Source: Akkermansia muciniphila (GTDB lineage: Bacteria > Verrucomicrobiota > Verrucomicrobiia > Methylacidiphilales > CAMAQI01). Taken from it: a stretch of 40,336 nt of DNA. Shown in pieces: positions 24,800-33,168 of this stretch; positions within the stretch are counted from its first letter, which is position 1, and every line of letters begins with the position of its first letter. The translations under genes were made by a program, and so were the position numbers. The stretch covers positions 1 to 40,336 of the forward strand of contig CAMCYL010000016.1 of the NCBI GenBank assembly GCA_945883905.1. The letters run 5' to 3'. A model generated the notes under the pieces. That model saw nothing but the letters and a program-made list of their open reading frames with translations, ran no database searches and was not told the DNA's origin.

Positions 24800-25873
24800 A
24801 TGGCCTCCTCCCCTATCCATTTTTTCTTAGGCTCCGATGAATTTGCGGTCAAAAAAGCCACCGAAGCCCTCACGACAAAAATCGCCCCGGAAGATGAATT
24901 TAACTTCGAAGTTATCGATGCCGCGGTCGATGATGTCGAAGGCGCCCTTCAACGGATCCGCATGATCCGTGAAGCCCTCCTCACTCTCCCCTTTGGTTTT
25001 TGTAAAAAAGTGATTTGGTGGAAAAACGTTAGTTTTCTTGGGGACACCGTCACGGGTAAATCCGCCAGTGTCCTCGAACTTCTTGAAACGCTTCTGCCGA
25101 TCCTTGAAAAGATTGATGGGAACTCAATGCATCTTGTGATCAGTGCCATCGGAGTCGATAAACGCCGTACCTTTTTCAAAAAGCTCAGCGCCCTCGCGAC
25201 CACCGAGGTCTTCGATCTACCGGATGAAAAAAAGGATCCCGAGGAGGCCATTCTTCAAATCGAATCGCTCCTTAAATCTCAAGGAATGAAACCGGATGAA
25301 GGGGTCGCAGAACGGATCTTCGAGGTCATCGGCATGGATCCCCGCGCTTGGCATATCGAGATCGATAAACTCGCCTGCGCTCATCAAGGACTCGATCCTA
25401 AAGTCACTCTCGATGAAGTAAAAATGATGATCCATGGAAACCGTGAGGTCGTCATCTGGGATTTCTGCGATGCTGTCCTCTCTGGAAATATTAAGCCCGC
25501 CCTTCATCTCCTCCAATCTCTCTGCTCGCAAGGGGGAAAAGAGGTCGGACTCGTCATTCTTCTCGGAAATCAAATCCGCCAAGCCGCCTTGATCTCCTCT
25601 CTCATCGAAGAGAAAATGGCCTCGCTTTCAGGGGGAGGGCGCTTCAGTAAACTCTCCGTCACTCCTGCCGGTGAAGCCCTTCTCCCTCGTAAAAAATCGG
25701 GCGAAGCCACAAGCCTTTTCCTTCTCACAAAGATCGCCGAAAAATCAAAACGAAAACCGGCCCTCTTCTGGAGACAAGCCGTCGATCGCCTCTACCAAAC
25801 CCACCGCCAACTCCTCACCTCCGGAGGTGACAAACGTCTGATCCTCGAACAACTCCTCATCTCCCTCGCCTAA
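24800..25873 (+). CDS. holA: DNA polymerase III delta subunit
   Basis: The 357-residue protein matches the clamp-loader delta subunit: opening IHFFLGSDEFAVKKA, the strongly conserved 'PFGFCKKVIWWKNVSFL' region (the delta 'F-x-x-x-R/K-V-V' segment), FDLPDEKKDPEEA, and a C-terminal collar domain with LLQSLCSQGGKEVGLVILLGNQIRQ. Delta opens the sliding clamp during loading. No P-loop is present, as expected. The C-terminus ends within the usual length range of about 330-360. It is downstream of the thioredoxin-like gene and followed by about 160 bases of A/T-rich sequence before the next gene. Confidence 0.85.
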   Translation: MASSPIHFFLGSDEFAVKKATEALTTKIAPEDEFNFEVIDAAVDDVEGALQRIRMIREALLTLPFGFCKKVIWWKNVSFLGDTVTGKSASVLELLETLLPILEKIDGNSMHLVISAIGVDKRRTFFKKLSALATTEVFDLPDEKKDPEEAILQIESLLKSQGMKPDEGVAERIFEVIGMDPRAWHIEIDKLACAHQGLDPKVTLDEVKMMIHGNREVVIWDFCDAVLSGNIKPALHLLQSLCSQGGKEVGLVILLGNQIRQAALISSLIEEKMASLSGGGRFSKLSVTPAGEALLPRKKSGEATSLFLLTKIAEKSKRKPALFWRQAVDRLYQTHRQLLTSGGDKRLILEQLLISLA

Positions 25874-26034
25874 AATCCTTTTTACACTTCCTACAGCGAC
25901 CTCTCATGAACAGAATACAAGATAAAGTAGCTTAAGATTTTATTTGTTTTTATGTAAATAGTATAGAAATTTTCATAATTTTCATTTTACAGATCGACAA
26001 GGGGATTCATTTTTTTTATCAAAGGGAGAGACCT

Positions 26035-27300
26035 ATGATTTATTCTATTGCTCTTTACGTTTTTTTTGTTGCCTCCCTTTTTGCTCAAATGCCCGGAGAG
26101 ATGCTTAAGCCTCAGGGCTTTGAAGTTTCTGAATTTGTTAAGATCAACTCTGCACAACGTTCTGAAATCGCGATCACCGGCGGACGGGCGGTTGTTCATG
26201 GGATTTTAACCTCGGTCGGCATGAGCTACTGTACGATTCAAGATCCTCACTCTTTTCAAAGCATCACCTGTGGATTTGATTCCGCAATCCGCGCTGAGTA
26301 TTACTCTCAACGTCCCGGAAATTCGATCTCCCTCATCGGAACCCCCCTCGTCGGATCAAACGGACAACTCACCCTTGCGGATGCCCGCATTTACGATGCC
26401 AATCGCCCGATCTTAACCCAACAACCGGTTCTTCAAAATGCCGTCATGGAGACCACAAACATCCCCGCCAACCCAGGAATTCGAGAGTCCGGCTTTCCGA
26501 ATTCAGCTCCTCTTTCCTCTTCCTCGACGACCACGGAAAGCTCCAGTATTAATCCTGTGACTCCTCATGAATCGAGCCCAAAGACAATGGCAGGAGGGGA
26601 GTCGGCGGAGGGGAATCCTCAATTTATCCGTCGCGCAGTTCCTCGTCGAGAAGGGGTTGGACGGAGTGCAAGTCTCTATGTCGGAGGTTCATTTGCCCAA
26701 AGTGGTGATGGCAGTGTCTCCTTTCCCATGGGGACAGGGGCTGGGTTTACAGGAGCGAACAATCTCGATACCCGCTCCCAAGGAGGAATGATGATTGGGG
26801 CGAAATACTCCTATACCATGGCTCTGAAAAACAATGAGGGAGATCCTCAATCGATACTTCCGGGGATTGAAGGGGAGCTCCTTTACTCCAACTTCAACTA
26901 TCGGGGAAATATTTCAAACCTCTCAGGGACCTCTGCGGAATATCGCTCTGATTTTGATATTTTTGCACTCCTTGGCAATGGAACTCTCAAGTTTAATCTG
27001 ACTCCTTTTTATCCTTATATTGGGATCGGGGCAGGATTTGCTTATGTCTCCGCCCAAAATGCTCAGCTCTCCACCAATCTGGTGACGGGAGCCCAAAGAC
27101 TCCGTGATACCGATGATGTTACGCTCGCGGGACAGGCCTTTATGGGGTTAGAATATATTCTTTCAAAGGAATGGGCGATTTTTGGAGAATATAAATATCT
27201 TCATCTTCAAGATCTTAATTTTGATCACAATGCAACAAAGATCGATTACGATTTCCTCGGACTTCACTCTTTAAATATTGGAGTTCGCAATTACTTTTAA
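26035..27300 (+). CDS. Outer-membrane beta-barrel protein with N-terminal OB-like domain
   Basis: The 421-residue protein starts with a signal (IYSIALYVFFVASLFA). Residues about 20-130 resemble a periplasmic OB-fold-like strand-rich domain (ITGGRAVVHGILTSVG, GNSISLIGTPLVG). A Ser/Thr/Pro-rich linker covers about 145-205. From residue 215 the alternating pattern ASLYVGGSFAQ, YPYIGIGAGFAYVS, WAIFGEYKYLHL and the terminal SLNIGVRNYF, ending in Phe, marks an eight-stranded OmpA/Msp4-type barrel. The function is not known. It has a strong ribosome-binding site (AAAGGGAG) 8 bases before the ATG, in contrast with several neighbours, and rnc starts 10 bases after its stop. Confidence 0.78.
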   Translation: MIYSIALYVFFVASLFAQMPGEMLKPQGFEVSEFVKINSAQRSEIAITGGRAVVHGILTSVGMSYCTIQDPHSFQSITCGFDSAIRAEYYSQRPGNSISLIGTPLVGSNGQLTLADARIYDANRPILTQQPVLQNAVMETTNIPANPGIRESGFPNSAPLSSSSTTTESSSINPVTPHESSPKTMAGGESAEGNPQFIRRAVPRREGVGRSASLYVGGSFAQSGDGSVSFPMGTGAGFTGANNLDTRSQGGMMIGAKYSYTMALKNNEGDPQSILPGIEGELLYSNFNYRGNISNLSGTSAEYRSDFDIFALLGNGTLKFNLTPFYPYIGIGAGFAYVSAQNAQLSTNLVTGAQRLRDTDDVTLAGQAFMGLEYILSKEWAIFGEYKYLHLQDLNFDHNATKIDYDFLGLHSLNIGVRNYF

Positions 27301-27310
27301 AGAAACCGTT

Positions 27311-28051
27311 ATGGGGCTTTTTGAGAAGAAACCTTCTTGCGAAACCGCCCATCTCAACGAACTCCAAGGAAAAATTGGATACGTTTTTTCTAACCCTGAA
27401 CTTCTCCTTCAAGCCCTCACACATCCCTCTTTCGGATTTGAAAAACGAAGTCGATTTGAGGATAATCAACGACTCGAATTTCTGGGAGATGCCGTCCTTC
27501 AGTTAGTGATTACCGAAAAGCTGTATCTCACTTTTCCCAGCGACCCAGAAGGAGATCTTACGAAGCTTCGTTCCCAACTGGTCAATCGAACGCAGATGCA
27601 TCAATTAGCGCTCTCCTTGAATATTGGGCAATTTTTACGAATCGGAAAGGGAGAAGAGAAAAATGGAGGGCGTGAACGCCCCTCTAACCTCGCCGATGCA
27701 ATGGAGGCGATTCTTGGAGCTCTCTATCAAGATGGCGGATTTGATGCTGCGAAAAAGGTGATTGGAAAACTATTAAACGCCGCCATTCGCGCCCAGAAAA
27801 CAAATCCCTTTTCTGATAATCCCAAAGGGGACCTTCAAGAGAAACTCCAAGCCGTAGCTGGAGAAAGTCCTCAATATCTTTGTATTTCAGAAGAAGGTCC
27901 CTCTCATGCTCGGCATTACACGATCCAAGTTCACTGGAAAGGAAAGATTCTAGCCACAGGAACAGGCTCTAACAAAAAGCAAGCCGAGATGAATGCCGCC
28001 AAAGAGGCTCTTCAACAGATCGAAGAAACTCTCGAGACGATCAAGGAGTAA
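27311..28051 (+). CDS. rnc: Ribonuclease III
   Basis: From the ATG at 27311 the protein has 246 residues. The RNase III signature NQRLEFLGDAVLQLVI gives the catalytic Glu and Asp, and NLADAMEAILGALYQDGG carries the second acidic pair. A double-stranded-RNA-binding domain covers about 155-235 (NPKGDLQEKLQAV, TGTGSNKKQAEMNAAKEALQ). It processes rRNA precursors and structured mRNAs as a dimer. An in-frame ATG at 27278 overlaps the barrel gene and adds non-conserved residues, so I prefer 27311. The 10-base gap suggests co-transcription with the barrel gene. Confidence 0.95.
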   Translation: MGLFEKKPSCETAHLNELQGKIGYVFSNPELLLQALTHPSFGFEKRSRFEDNQRLEFLGDAVLQLVITEKLYLTFPSDPEGDLTKLRSQLVNRTQMHQLALSLNIGQFLRIGKGEEKNGGRERPSNLADAMEAILGALYQDGGFDAAKKVIGKLLNAAIRAQKTNPFSDNPKGDLQEKLQAVAGESPQYLCISEEGPSHARHYTIQVHWKGKILATGTGSNKKQAEMNAAKEALQQIEETLETIKE

Positions 28052-28116
28052 AGAATTAGGTATCGATACAGAAGCTTATTGTAGACACGTAACCGTTTAA
28101 AGATTACTTTTTAGAG

Positions 28117-28146
28117 TTGCTACGTGAAAACTTTTTGGCGTATATT
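28117..28146 (+). promoter_or_regulatory. Candidate promoter upstream of the purL region
   Basis: TTGCTA (28117-28122), an 18-base spacer and TATATT (28141-28146) precede the ATG at 28158 by 11 bases. An imperfect inverted repeat (CACGTAAC near 28086 and GTTGCTACGTG ending near 28126) overlaps the -35 region and could be an operator. It would drive the small gene, purL and purF. Confidence 0.38.
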
Positions 28147-28157
28147 ACTCCTTACCT

Positions 28158-28562
28158 ATGGATCCTCAATCTGAACAATCCCCTGCATCGCACAAATCGG
28201 CGGAGGAGATCCAAATTTCTCAAAAGACTTTAAAAAATCAGCCTGGGATCCCTGATGAGGCCCCTGAACTGTTCGTCCTCAGTGATAAGATCGATCAATA
28301 TCTGATTCGTCTCGGTTACTCCAATGCTCATGTTTTGGGAATTGTCGTCAATCTATTAACGGTCGGGAAGGTTCGCGTGGAGTTTCGTCACTATGTCGAG
28401 CGCCTTGAACTGGTGGATCCCGCCGATAAAACGAGTCGGGGTGTTGCGGTCGATATTTTTGATCGGTTTTTGATCGAAAAGAAGGGTCGAAGCAATCAAG
28501 AGCAGATCCTTGAATTTACCGGCAAAATCATCGTTCAGTCTCCTGAAGCTCGACGAATGTAA
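28158..28562 (+). CDS. Small soluble protein of unknown function
   Basis: I do not recognise this 134-residue product. The first 45 residues are polar and probably disordered. The rest looks folded, with DKIDQYLIRLGYSNAHVLGIVVNLLTVGKVRVEF and VAVDIFDRFLIEKKG. No signal peptide or membrane segment is seen. Codon use and natural-looking composition support a real gene. It lies 54 bases upstream of purL in the same direction and has its own candidate promoter, so it may be co-transcribed with the purine genes, although no purine-related motif is visible. Confidence 0.72.
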   Translation: MDPQSEQSPASHKSAEEIQISQKTLKNQPGIPDEAPELFVLSDKIDQYLIRLGYSNAHVLGIVVNLLTVGKVRVEFRHYVERLELVDPADKTSRGVAVDIFDRFLIEKKGRSNQEQILEFTGKIIVQSPEARRM

Positions 28563-28616
28563 TTTTTTTAAAATACGATCTGTTCAAGCTCCAGATCTTC
28601 TCTACAGAAATGGAGC

Positions 28617-30869
28617 ATGCGCGACGTCGAAATCACTCCACAAGTCATTGAAAAACATGGTATTCGCCCTGAAGAATACGATCGTATCTGCACCATTCTC
28701 GGTCGGAAGCCCAATTTTACAGAACTCGGAATTTTCTCCGTGATGTGGAGCGAGCATTGCTCCTACAAAAATTCCCGACTCGAACTTAAAAAATTTCCGA
28801 CCAACGGACCGAAGGTGATGGTCAAAGCGGGAGAGGAAAATGCCGGCGTTCTCGATATCGGGGATGGCTGGGCGATCTCTTTTAAAATCGAATCCCACAA
28901 TCATCCCAGTGCTGTTGAACCGTTTCAAGGAGCGGCTACTGGAGTCGGTGGGATTATCCGTGATATTTTCACAATGGGAGCACGCCCCCTCTTCTCAATG
29001 AACTCCCTTCGCTTCGGCGATATTCGTGGAGATTCGGAACAAGCGAAAACAAATCGTCGTCTCTTCGCAGGAGTCGTCAGCGGAATCTCCCATTACGGCA
29101 ACTGTATCGGAATTCCCACTGTCGGAGGAGAGGTCTATTTCGATGACTCTTATAATGGCAATCCGTTGGTCAATGTCATGTGCCTTGGGATTCTACAACA
29201 TAGCCAAATCCGTAAAGGGGCCGCCAAGGGCTCTGGAAATCCGGTCTTTTATGTCGGGGCTCGTACGGGACGGGACGGACTCGCAGGAGCGGCCTTCGCC
29301 TCACGTGATCTGACAGAGGAATCCAAAGAGGATCGGCCGGCCGTACAAGTCGGGGATCCGTTCATGGAAAAGCTACTTCTCGAAGCCTGTCTGGAACTTT
29401 TTGAAAAGCGAGAAGCGGTGATTGGCGTTCAAGATATGGGGGCCGCAGGACTCACTTGTTCGACCTGTGAAACCGCAAGCCGGGGAGGAAGTGGGATTGA
29501 GATCGATCTCGCTAAAGTTCCCCAACGGGAAGCGGGGATGGTTCCGTACGAAACCATGCTCTCCGAATCTCAAGAGCGAATGCTAATCATTGCGAAAAAG
29601 GGCCACGAACGAGAGGTCCTCGATGTTTTTGAAAAATGGGATCTCCCTGCCGCTGAAATCGGAATGGTCACCGATGATGGATTGATGCGAATCAAAGATC
29701 ATGGTGTGACCGTTGCGGAGATTCCGGCCCGGTCATTGACTGACGAAGGTCCCCTTTATGCGCGTGAGGCGAAACGTCCGGCCTCCCAAGATAAACTCCA
29801 ACATTTTGAAATTGGTTGGATCAAGGAACCAGTGGACTACAAGCCGACCCTTACGAAACTCCTTGCGATGCCAAGCATCGCCTCCAAACGCTGGGTTTAT
29901 CGTCAATACGATCATATGGTTCGCTTAGGAACCGTCGTACTTCCAGGGAGTGATGCGGCCGTGATTCGAGTGCAAACGGGAGATACTTGGAAATATTTAG
30001 CCTCCTCCGTCGATTGCAATGCTCGCTACTGTCTGCTTGATCCTTATACAGGGGGAAAAATCGCGGTCGCGGAATCACTGCGAAATCTCGCCATGAGCGG
30101 AGCGACTGCCATCGGACTCACGGATAATTTAAACTTTGGAAATCCTTATAATCCAGAAATCTTCTGGCAGCTTCAACAATCGGTCAACGGACTTGCCGAA
30201 GCCTGTCGTTTCTTTGATGTCCCCGTCACCGGTGGAAATGTCAGTCTTTATAATCAATCCCCTCAAGGGGCGATCGATCCCACTCCAACCGTCGGAACGG
30301 TTGGAGTGATTCCGAATGAGAAGATGATCACCACCTCCTTCTTCAAACAAATGAACGATGTGATTATTCTCGTTGGTGGTTGGGGATGGGAGATTGCGGG
30401 CACCTCCTATGCACAAGAGTTGTATGGGCTTAAATGTGGATTCCCTCCCTCGATCGATCTTCCGACCGAAAAACGACTTCATGATGGAGTTCGTGCCTTG
30501 ATCCAATCCGGTCTCTGTCGCAGCGCTCACGATCTCAGTGATGGAGGACTCGGAGTTGCCATCGCCGAATCCATTGTCGGCGCCACTGCGGGGCTTGGAG
30601 CCTCGATTGAGATCTCGAACGATCAACGTCTGGATGTCACTCTTTTCAATGAGTCCCAAAGCCGGGCGATTGTAACTGTCCGTCCAAATTCAGTAAAAGC
30701 GGCTCTCGATCTTTTTGAGAAGCAAGGGGTTCCCGCTCAAGTTATCGGCTCCGTCAGTTTCAAACCGGAGCTGAGCTTTACACTTGGGAGCCAAAAAGTA
30801 CTCTGGAGTCGAGCTGAACTTGAAAGCGCTTACGAAGGAGCGATTCCAAACTTAATGGGCCCCTCTTAA
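28617..30869 (+). CDS. purL: Phosphoribosylformylglycinamidine synthase subunit PurL
   Basis: The 750-residue protein is the small-type PurL of the fourth step of purine synthesis, which makes FGAM from FGAR, ATP and ammonia. It has [12 protein letters not shown] with the catalytic His47, [24 protein letters not shown], and the pseudo-repeated second half with [15 protein letters not shown] and [15 protein letters not shown]. Unlike the long enterobacterial enzyme it lacks the glutaminase domain, so it needs PurQ and PurS, which are not in this window. The ATG at 28617 follows GGAG very closely. purF starts 24 bases downstream, so the two are surely one operon. Confidence 0.96.
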   Translation: MRDVEITPQVIEKHGIRPEEYDRICTILGRKPNFTELGIFSVMWSEHCSYKNSRLELKKFPTNGPKVMVKAGEENAGVLDIGDGWAISFKIESHNHPSAVEPFQGAATGVGGIIRDIFTMGARPLFSMNSLRFGDIRGDSEQAKTNRRLFAGVVSGISHYGNCIGIPTVGGEVYFDDSYNGNPLVNVMCLGILQHSQIRKGAAKGSGNPVFYVGARTGRDGLAGAAFASRDLTEESKEDRPAVQVGDPFMEKLLLEACLELFEKREAVIGVQDMGAAGLTCSTCETASRGGSGIEIDLAKVPQREAGMVPYETMLSESQERMLIIAKKGHEREVLDVFEKWDLPAAEIGMVTDDGLMRIKDHGVTVAEIPARSLTDEGPLYAREAKRPASQDKLQHFEIGWIKEPVDYKPTLTKLLAMPSIASKRWVYRQYDHMVRLGTVVLPGSDAAVIRVQTGDTWKYLASSVDCNARYCLLDPYTGGKIAVAESLRNLAMSGATAIGLTDNLNFGNPYNPEIFWQLQQSVNGLAEACRFFDVPVTGGNVSLYNQSPQGAIDPTPTVGTVGVIPNEKMITTSFFKQMNDVIILVGGWGWEIAGTSYAQELYGLKCGFPPSIDLPTEKRLHDGVRALIQSGLCRSAHDLSDGGLGVAIAESIVGATAGLGASIEISNDQRLDVTLFNESQSRAIVTVRPNSVKAALDLFEKQGVPAQVIGSVSFKPELSFTLGSQKVLWSRAELESAYEGAIPNLMGPS

Positions 30870-30893
30870 GGAAATCACGAAAAGAAAATCATC

Positions 30894-32807
30894 ATGAGCG
30901 ACCCAATTAAACACGAATGTGGCGTGGCCTTTGTCCGGCTGCTCAAACCGTTATCCTACTATTACGAGAAATACAACACGCCACTTTGGGGGCTTTATAA
31001 ACTCTATCTTTTGATGGAGAAGCAACACAATCGGGGACAAGATGGAGCAGGTGTCGCTGCTGTAAAACTCAATGTAAAACCGGGATTCCCTTATATTTTT
31101 CGTGAACGACAGATGAAGAGTAATCCGTTGGATCGGATCTTTGACGGAATCTTCAAGAATTATAACAAACTCGTCAAAAGCGGAAAGGTGCACCCTGAAT
31201 TCGCAATGTCGGTCAAAGACCATTTCGATTATGGGGCTGAAATTTATCTCGGCCATCTTCGTTACGGAACCTCTGGCGCTTATGCCCTGCACTCCTGTCA
31301 TCCGTACTTCCGGAGAAGTAATTGGCCCACGAAAAACCTCGTTCTTGCCGGAAACTTTAATATCACCAACAACGACGATCTGAATCAGAACTTAGTCGAA
31401 CATGGTCAGCATCCGATCTTTGATACGGATACACAAACGCTACTGGAAGAGATCGGATTTCATCTCGATCAGCAACACGATCAACTCTACCGCGAACATC
31501 GTGCCACTGGAATCAAAGGGGCAAAAATTGCCGAAACGATCAGTGATAAACTGGATCTTGTTAAAATTATTCAAAGCGCCTCCCAAGATTGGGATGGCGG
31601 CTACTCCTTAGCCGGAATTGTCGGAAACGGCGATGCCTTTGCGATTCGGGATCCGAACGGAATTCGTCCCTTCCATTATTTCTGCAACGATGAAGTGATC
31701 GCTTTTGCCTCCGAACGCGCTCCTCTCATGACTGTTTTTGATCTCGAATTTGATCAGGTCCAAGAGGTGAAGCCGGGACAAGTCATCGTGATTAAGAAAA
31801 ATGGAACGATGATCAAGGATCAGTTCAAGCCCTCCTCGACCCTTTTGCCTTGTAGCTTTGAGCGGATCTATTTCTCTCGCGGGAACGATCAAGAGATTTA
31901 CAAAGAGCGCAAACAACTCGGGGCGATCATGAGCGATCAGATCTTGAAAGAGATCGGAACCGACTACAACAACACCGTCTTTAGTTTTATTCCCAATACG
32001 GCTGAGACTGCCTATTTCGGGCTCCTTGCCGAACTCCGTCTACGTCGCCGTCTCGATGTGCGAAGCACCCTCCTCAAGGCCGCCACCGAAGGGAAGGTCA
32101 CTCCAGAATTGATCGATGAGCTGATCATGCACGGCTGGCCCAGAGCAGAAAAGGTCGCTCATAAAGATATCAAACTTCGCACCTTCATCAGTCAAGAGGA
32201 TGGACGAAATCAACTGGCCTCCCACGTTTACGACATCTCTTATGGAACCGTCACTTCGAACGATAATTTAGTCGTCGTCGATGACTCAATTGTTCGCGGA
32301 ACGACCTTAAAAAACTCCGTCATTAAAATTCTCTCTCGATTAAAACCGAAGAAAATCGTCATTGCCTCCACCGCCCCTCAGATTCGTTATCCAGACTGTT
32401 ATGGGATCGATATGTCGCAAATCGGAAAGTTTATTGCCTTCCAGGCAGCTGTCGCCCTTCTCCAAGAACGCGGACAAGGAGAAATCGTCAAAGAGGTTTA
32501 TCAAGCCTGCTTAGAGCAATCGGATAAAGATCCTTCGGAGATGAAAAATCATGTGAAACGGATTTACGACTGCGTGACCGTCGAGGAGGTCTCCAAAAAG
32601 ATCTCCCAACTCGTGACTCCGAAGACCCCAGACTGGAGTGGAGAGGTAATCATTCATTTTCAAACCGTTGAAAACCTGCACAAGGCACTCCCAAAACATG
32701 GCGGGGATTGGTATTTCACTGGAAATTATCCAACTTCTGGAGGATACAAAGCCCTCAATCAAGCCTACATTAATTACTACGAGAATTTAAATACTCGCAG
32801 CTATTAA
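30894..32807 (+). CDS. purF: Amidophosphoribosyltransferase, long form
   Basis: The enzyme starts purine synthesis by transferring glutamine nitrogen to PRPP. Cys9 in HECGVAF is the N-terminal nucleophile after removal of a short leader. RGQDGAGVA, YLGHLRYGTSG, GGYSLAGIVG and IRDPNGIRPF belong to the glutaminase domain. VVVDDSIVRGTT (Asp463-464) is the PRPP-binding loop. At 637 residues it is about 130 longer than the Escherichia coli protein, with insertions around residues 380-440 and a C-terminal extension (GDWYFTGNYPTSGG). This form resembles the long PurF of Bacteroidetes-like lineages. It directly follows purL. Confidence 0.94.
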   Translation: MSDPIKHECGVAFVRLLKPLSYYYEKYNTPLWGLYKLYLLMEKQHNRGQDGAGVAAVKLNVKPGFPYIFRERQMKSNPLDRIFDGIFKNYNKLVKSGKVHPEFAMSVKDHFDYGAEIYLGHLRYGTSGAYALHSCHPYFRRSNWPTKNLVLAGNFNITNNDDLNQNLVEHGQHPIFDTDTQTLLEEIGFHLDQQHDQLYREHRATGIKGAKIAETISDKLDLVKIIQSASQDWDGGYSLAGIVGNGDAFAIRDPNGIRPFHYFCNDEVIAFASERAPLMTVFDLEFDQVQEVKPGQVIVIKKNGTMIKDQFKPSSTLLPCSFERIYFSRGNDQEIYKERKQLGAIMSDQILKEIGTDYNNTVFSFIPNTAETAYFGLLAELRLRRRLDVRSTLLKAATEGKVTPELIDELIMHGWPRAEKVAHKDIKLRTFISQEDGRNQLASHVYDISYGTVTSNDNLVVVDDSIVRGTTLKNSVIKILSRLKPKKIVIASTAPQIRYPDCYGIDMSQIGKFIAFQAAVALLQERGQGEIVKEVYQACLEQSDKDPSEMKNHVKRIYDCVTVEEVSKKISQLVTPKTPDWSGEVIIHFQTVENLHKALPKHGGDWYFTGNYPTSGGYKALNQAYINYYENLNTRSY

Positions 32808-32847
32808 CCCAGTTCTGGCCTACATTGAAACTGGAAAAAGCAGTCGG

Positions 32848-33140
32848 AACCACGGATCCGTCAACTGCTCATGCAGAGAGGATCATGAACACTTCAATGA
32901 ACAAGATGAAATCGAGTTTCTGAAGAGAGGTTCGATCGTTTTTTGAAAATCCTTTTTTCAAAGAAACGAGAGAAATTCTCTGAAGGCACGCGCTGACAAC
33001 GGAGGCGAGGCAAGGAAGCGTTCATGATCTTCTCGCTTTTTCCGATTCATACGTCGCGTCGTCGCGGCGTTGCGTGAGACATTGTCTTTGAATGAATTTC
33101 CTTAAGTTGACGCTCATGGTCAGCTGCTGGATCCGTGGTT
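32848..33140 (+). repeat. Foldback element, copy 3 (short form)
   Basis: This gap between purF and gyrA holds a shorter member of the foldback family. The central 35-base segment (from 32934) is identical to the other two copies. Arms at 32876-32895 and 33015-33034 pair over 20 bases with one wobble and one mismatch. Two base pairs differ from copy 1 on both strands at once, so pairing is kept. The right end (GCGTTGCGTGAGA at about 33067-33079) matches copy 1, but the left terminal repeat is missing. The block is bounded by a 12-base perfect inverted repeat, AACCACGGATCC at 32848-32859 and its complement at 33129-33140. Confidence 0.78.
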
Positions 33141-33168
33141 AAATCATCTGTGGTTTTTAGGTAAAAAC

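Noticed and set aside
28055-28157. Riboswitch ahead of the purine genes
   Set aside because: Only an imperfect inverted repeat is visible, and the conserved elements of purine riboswitches are missing.
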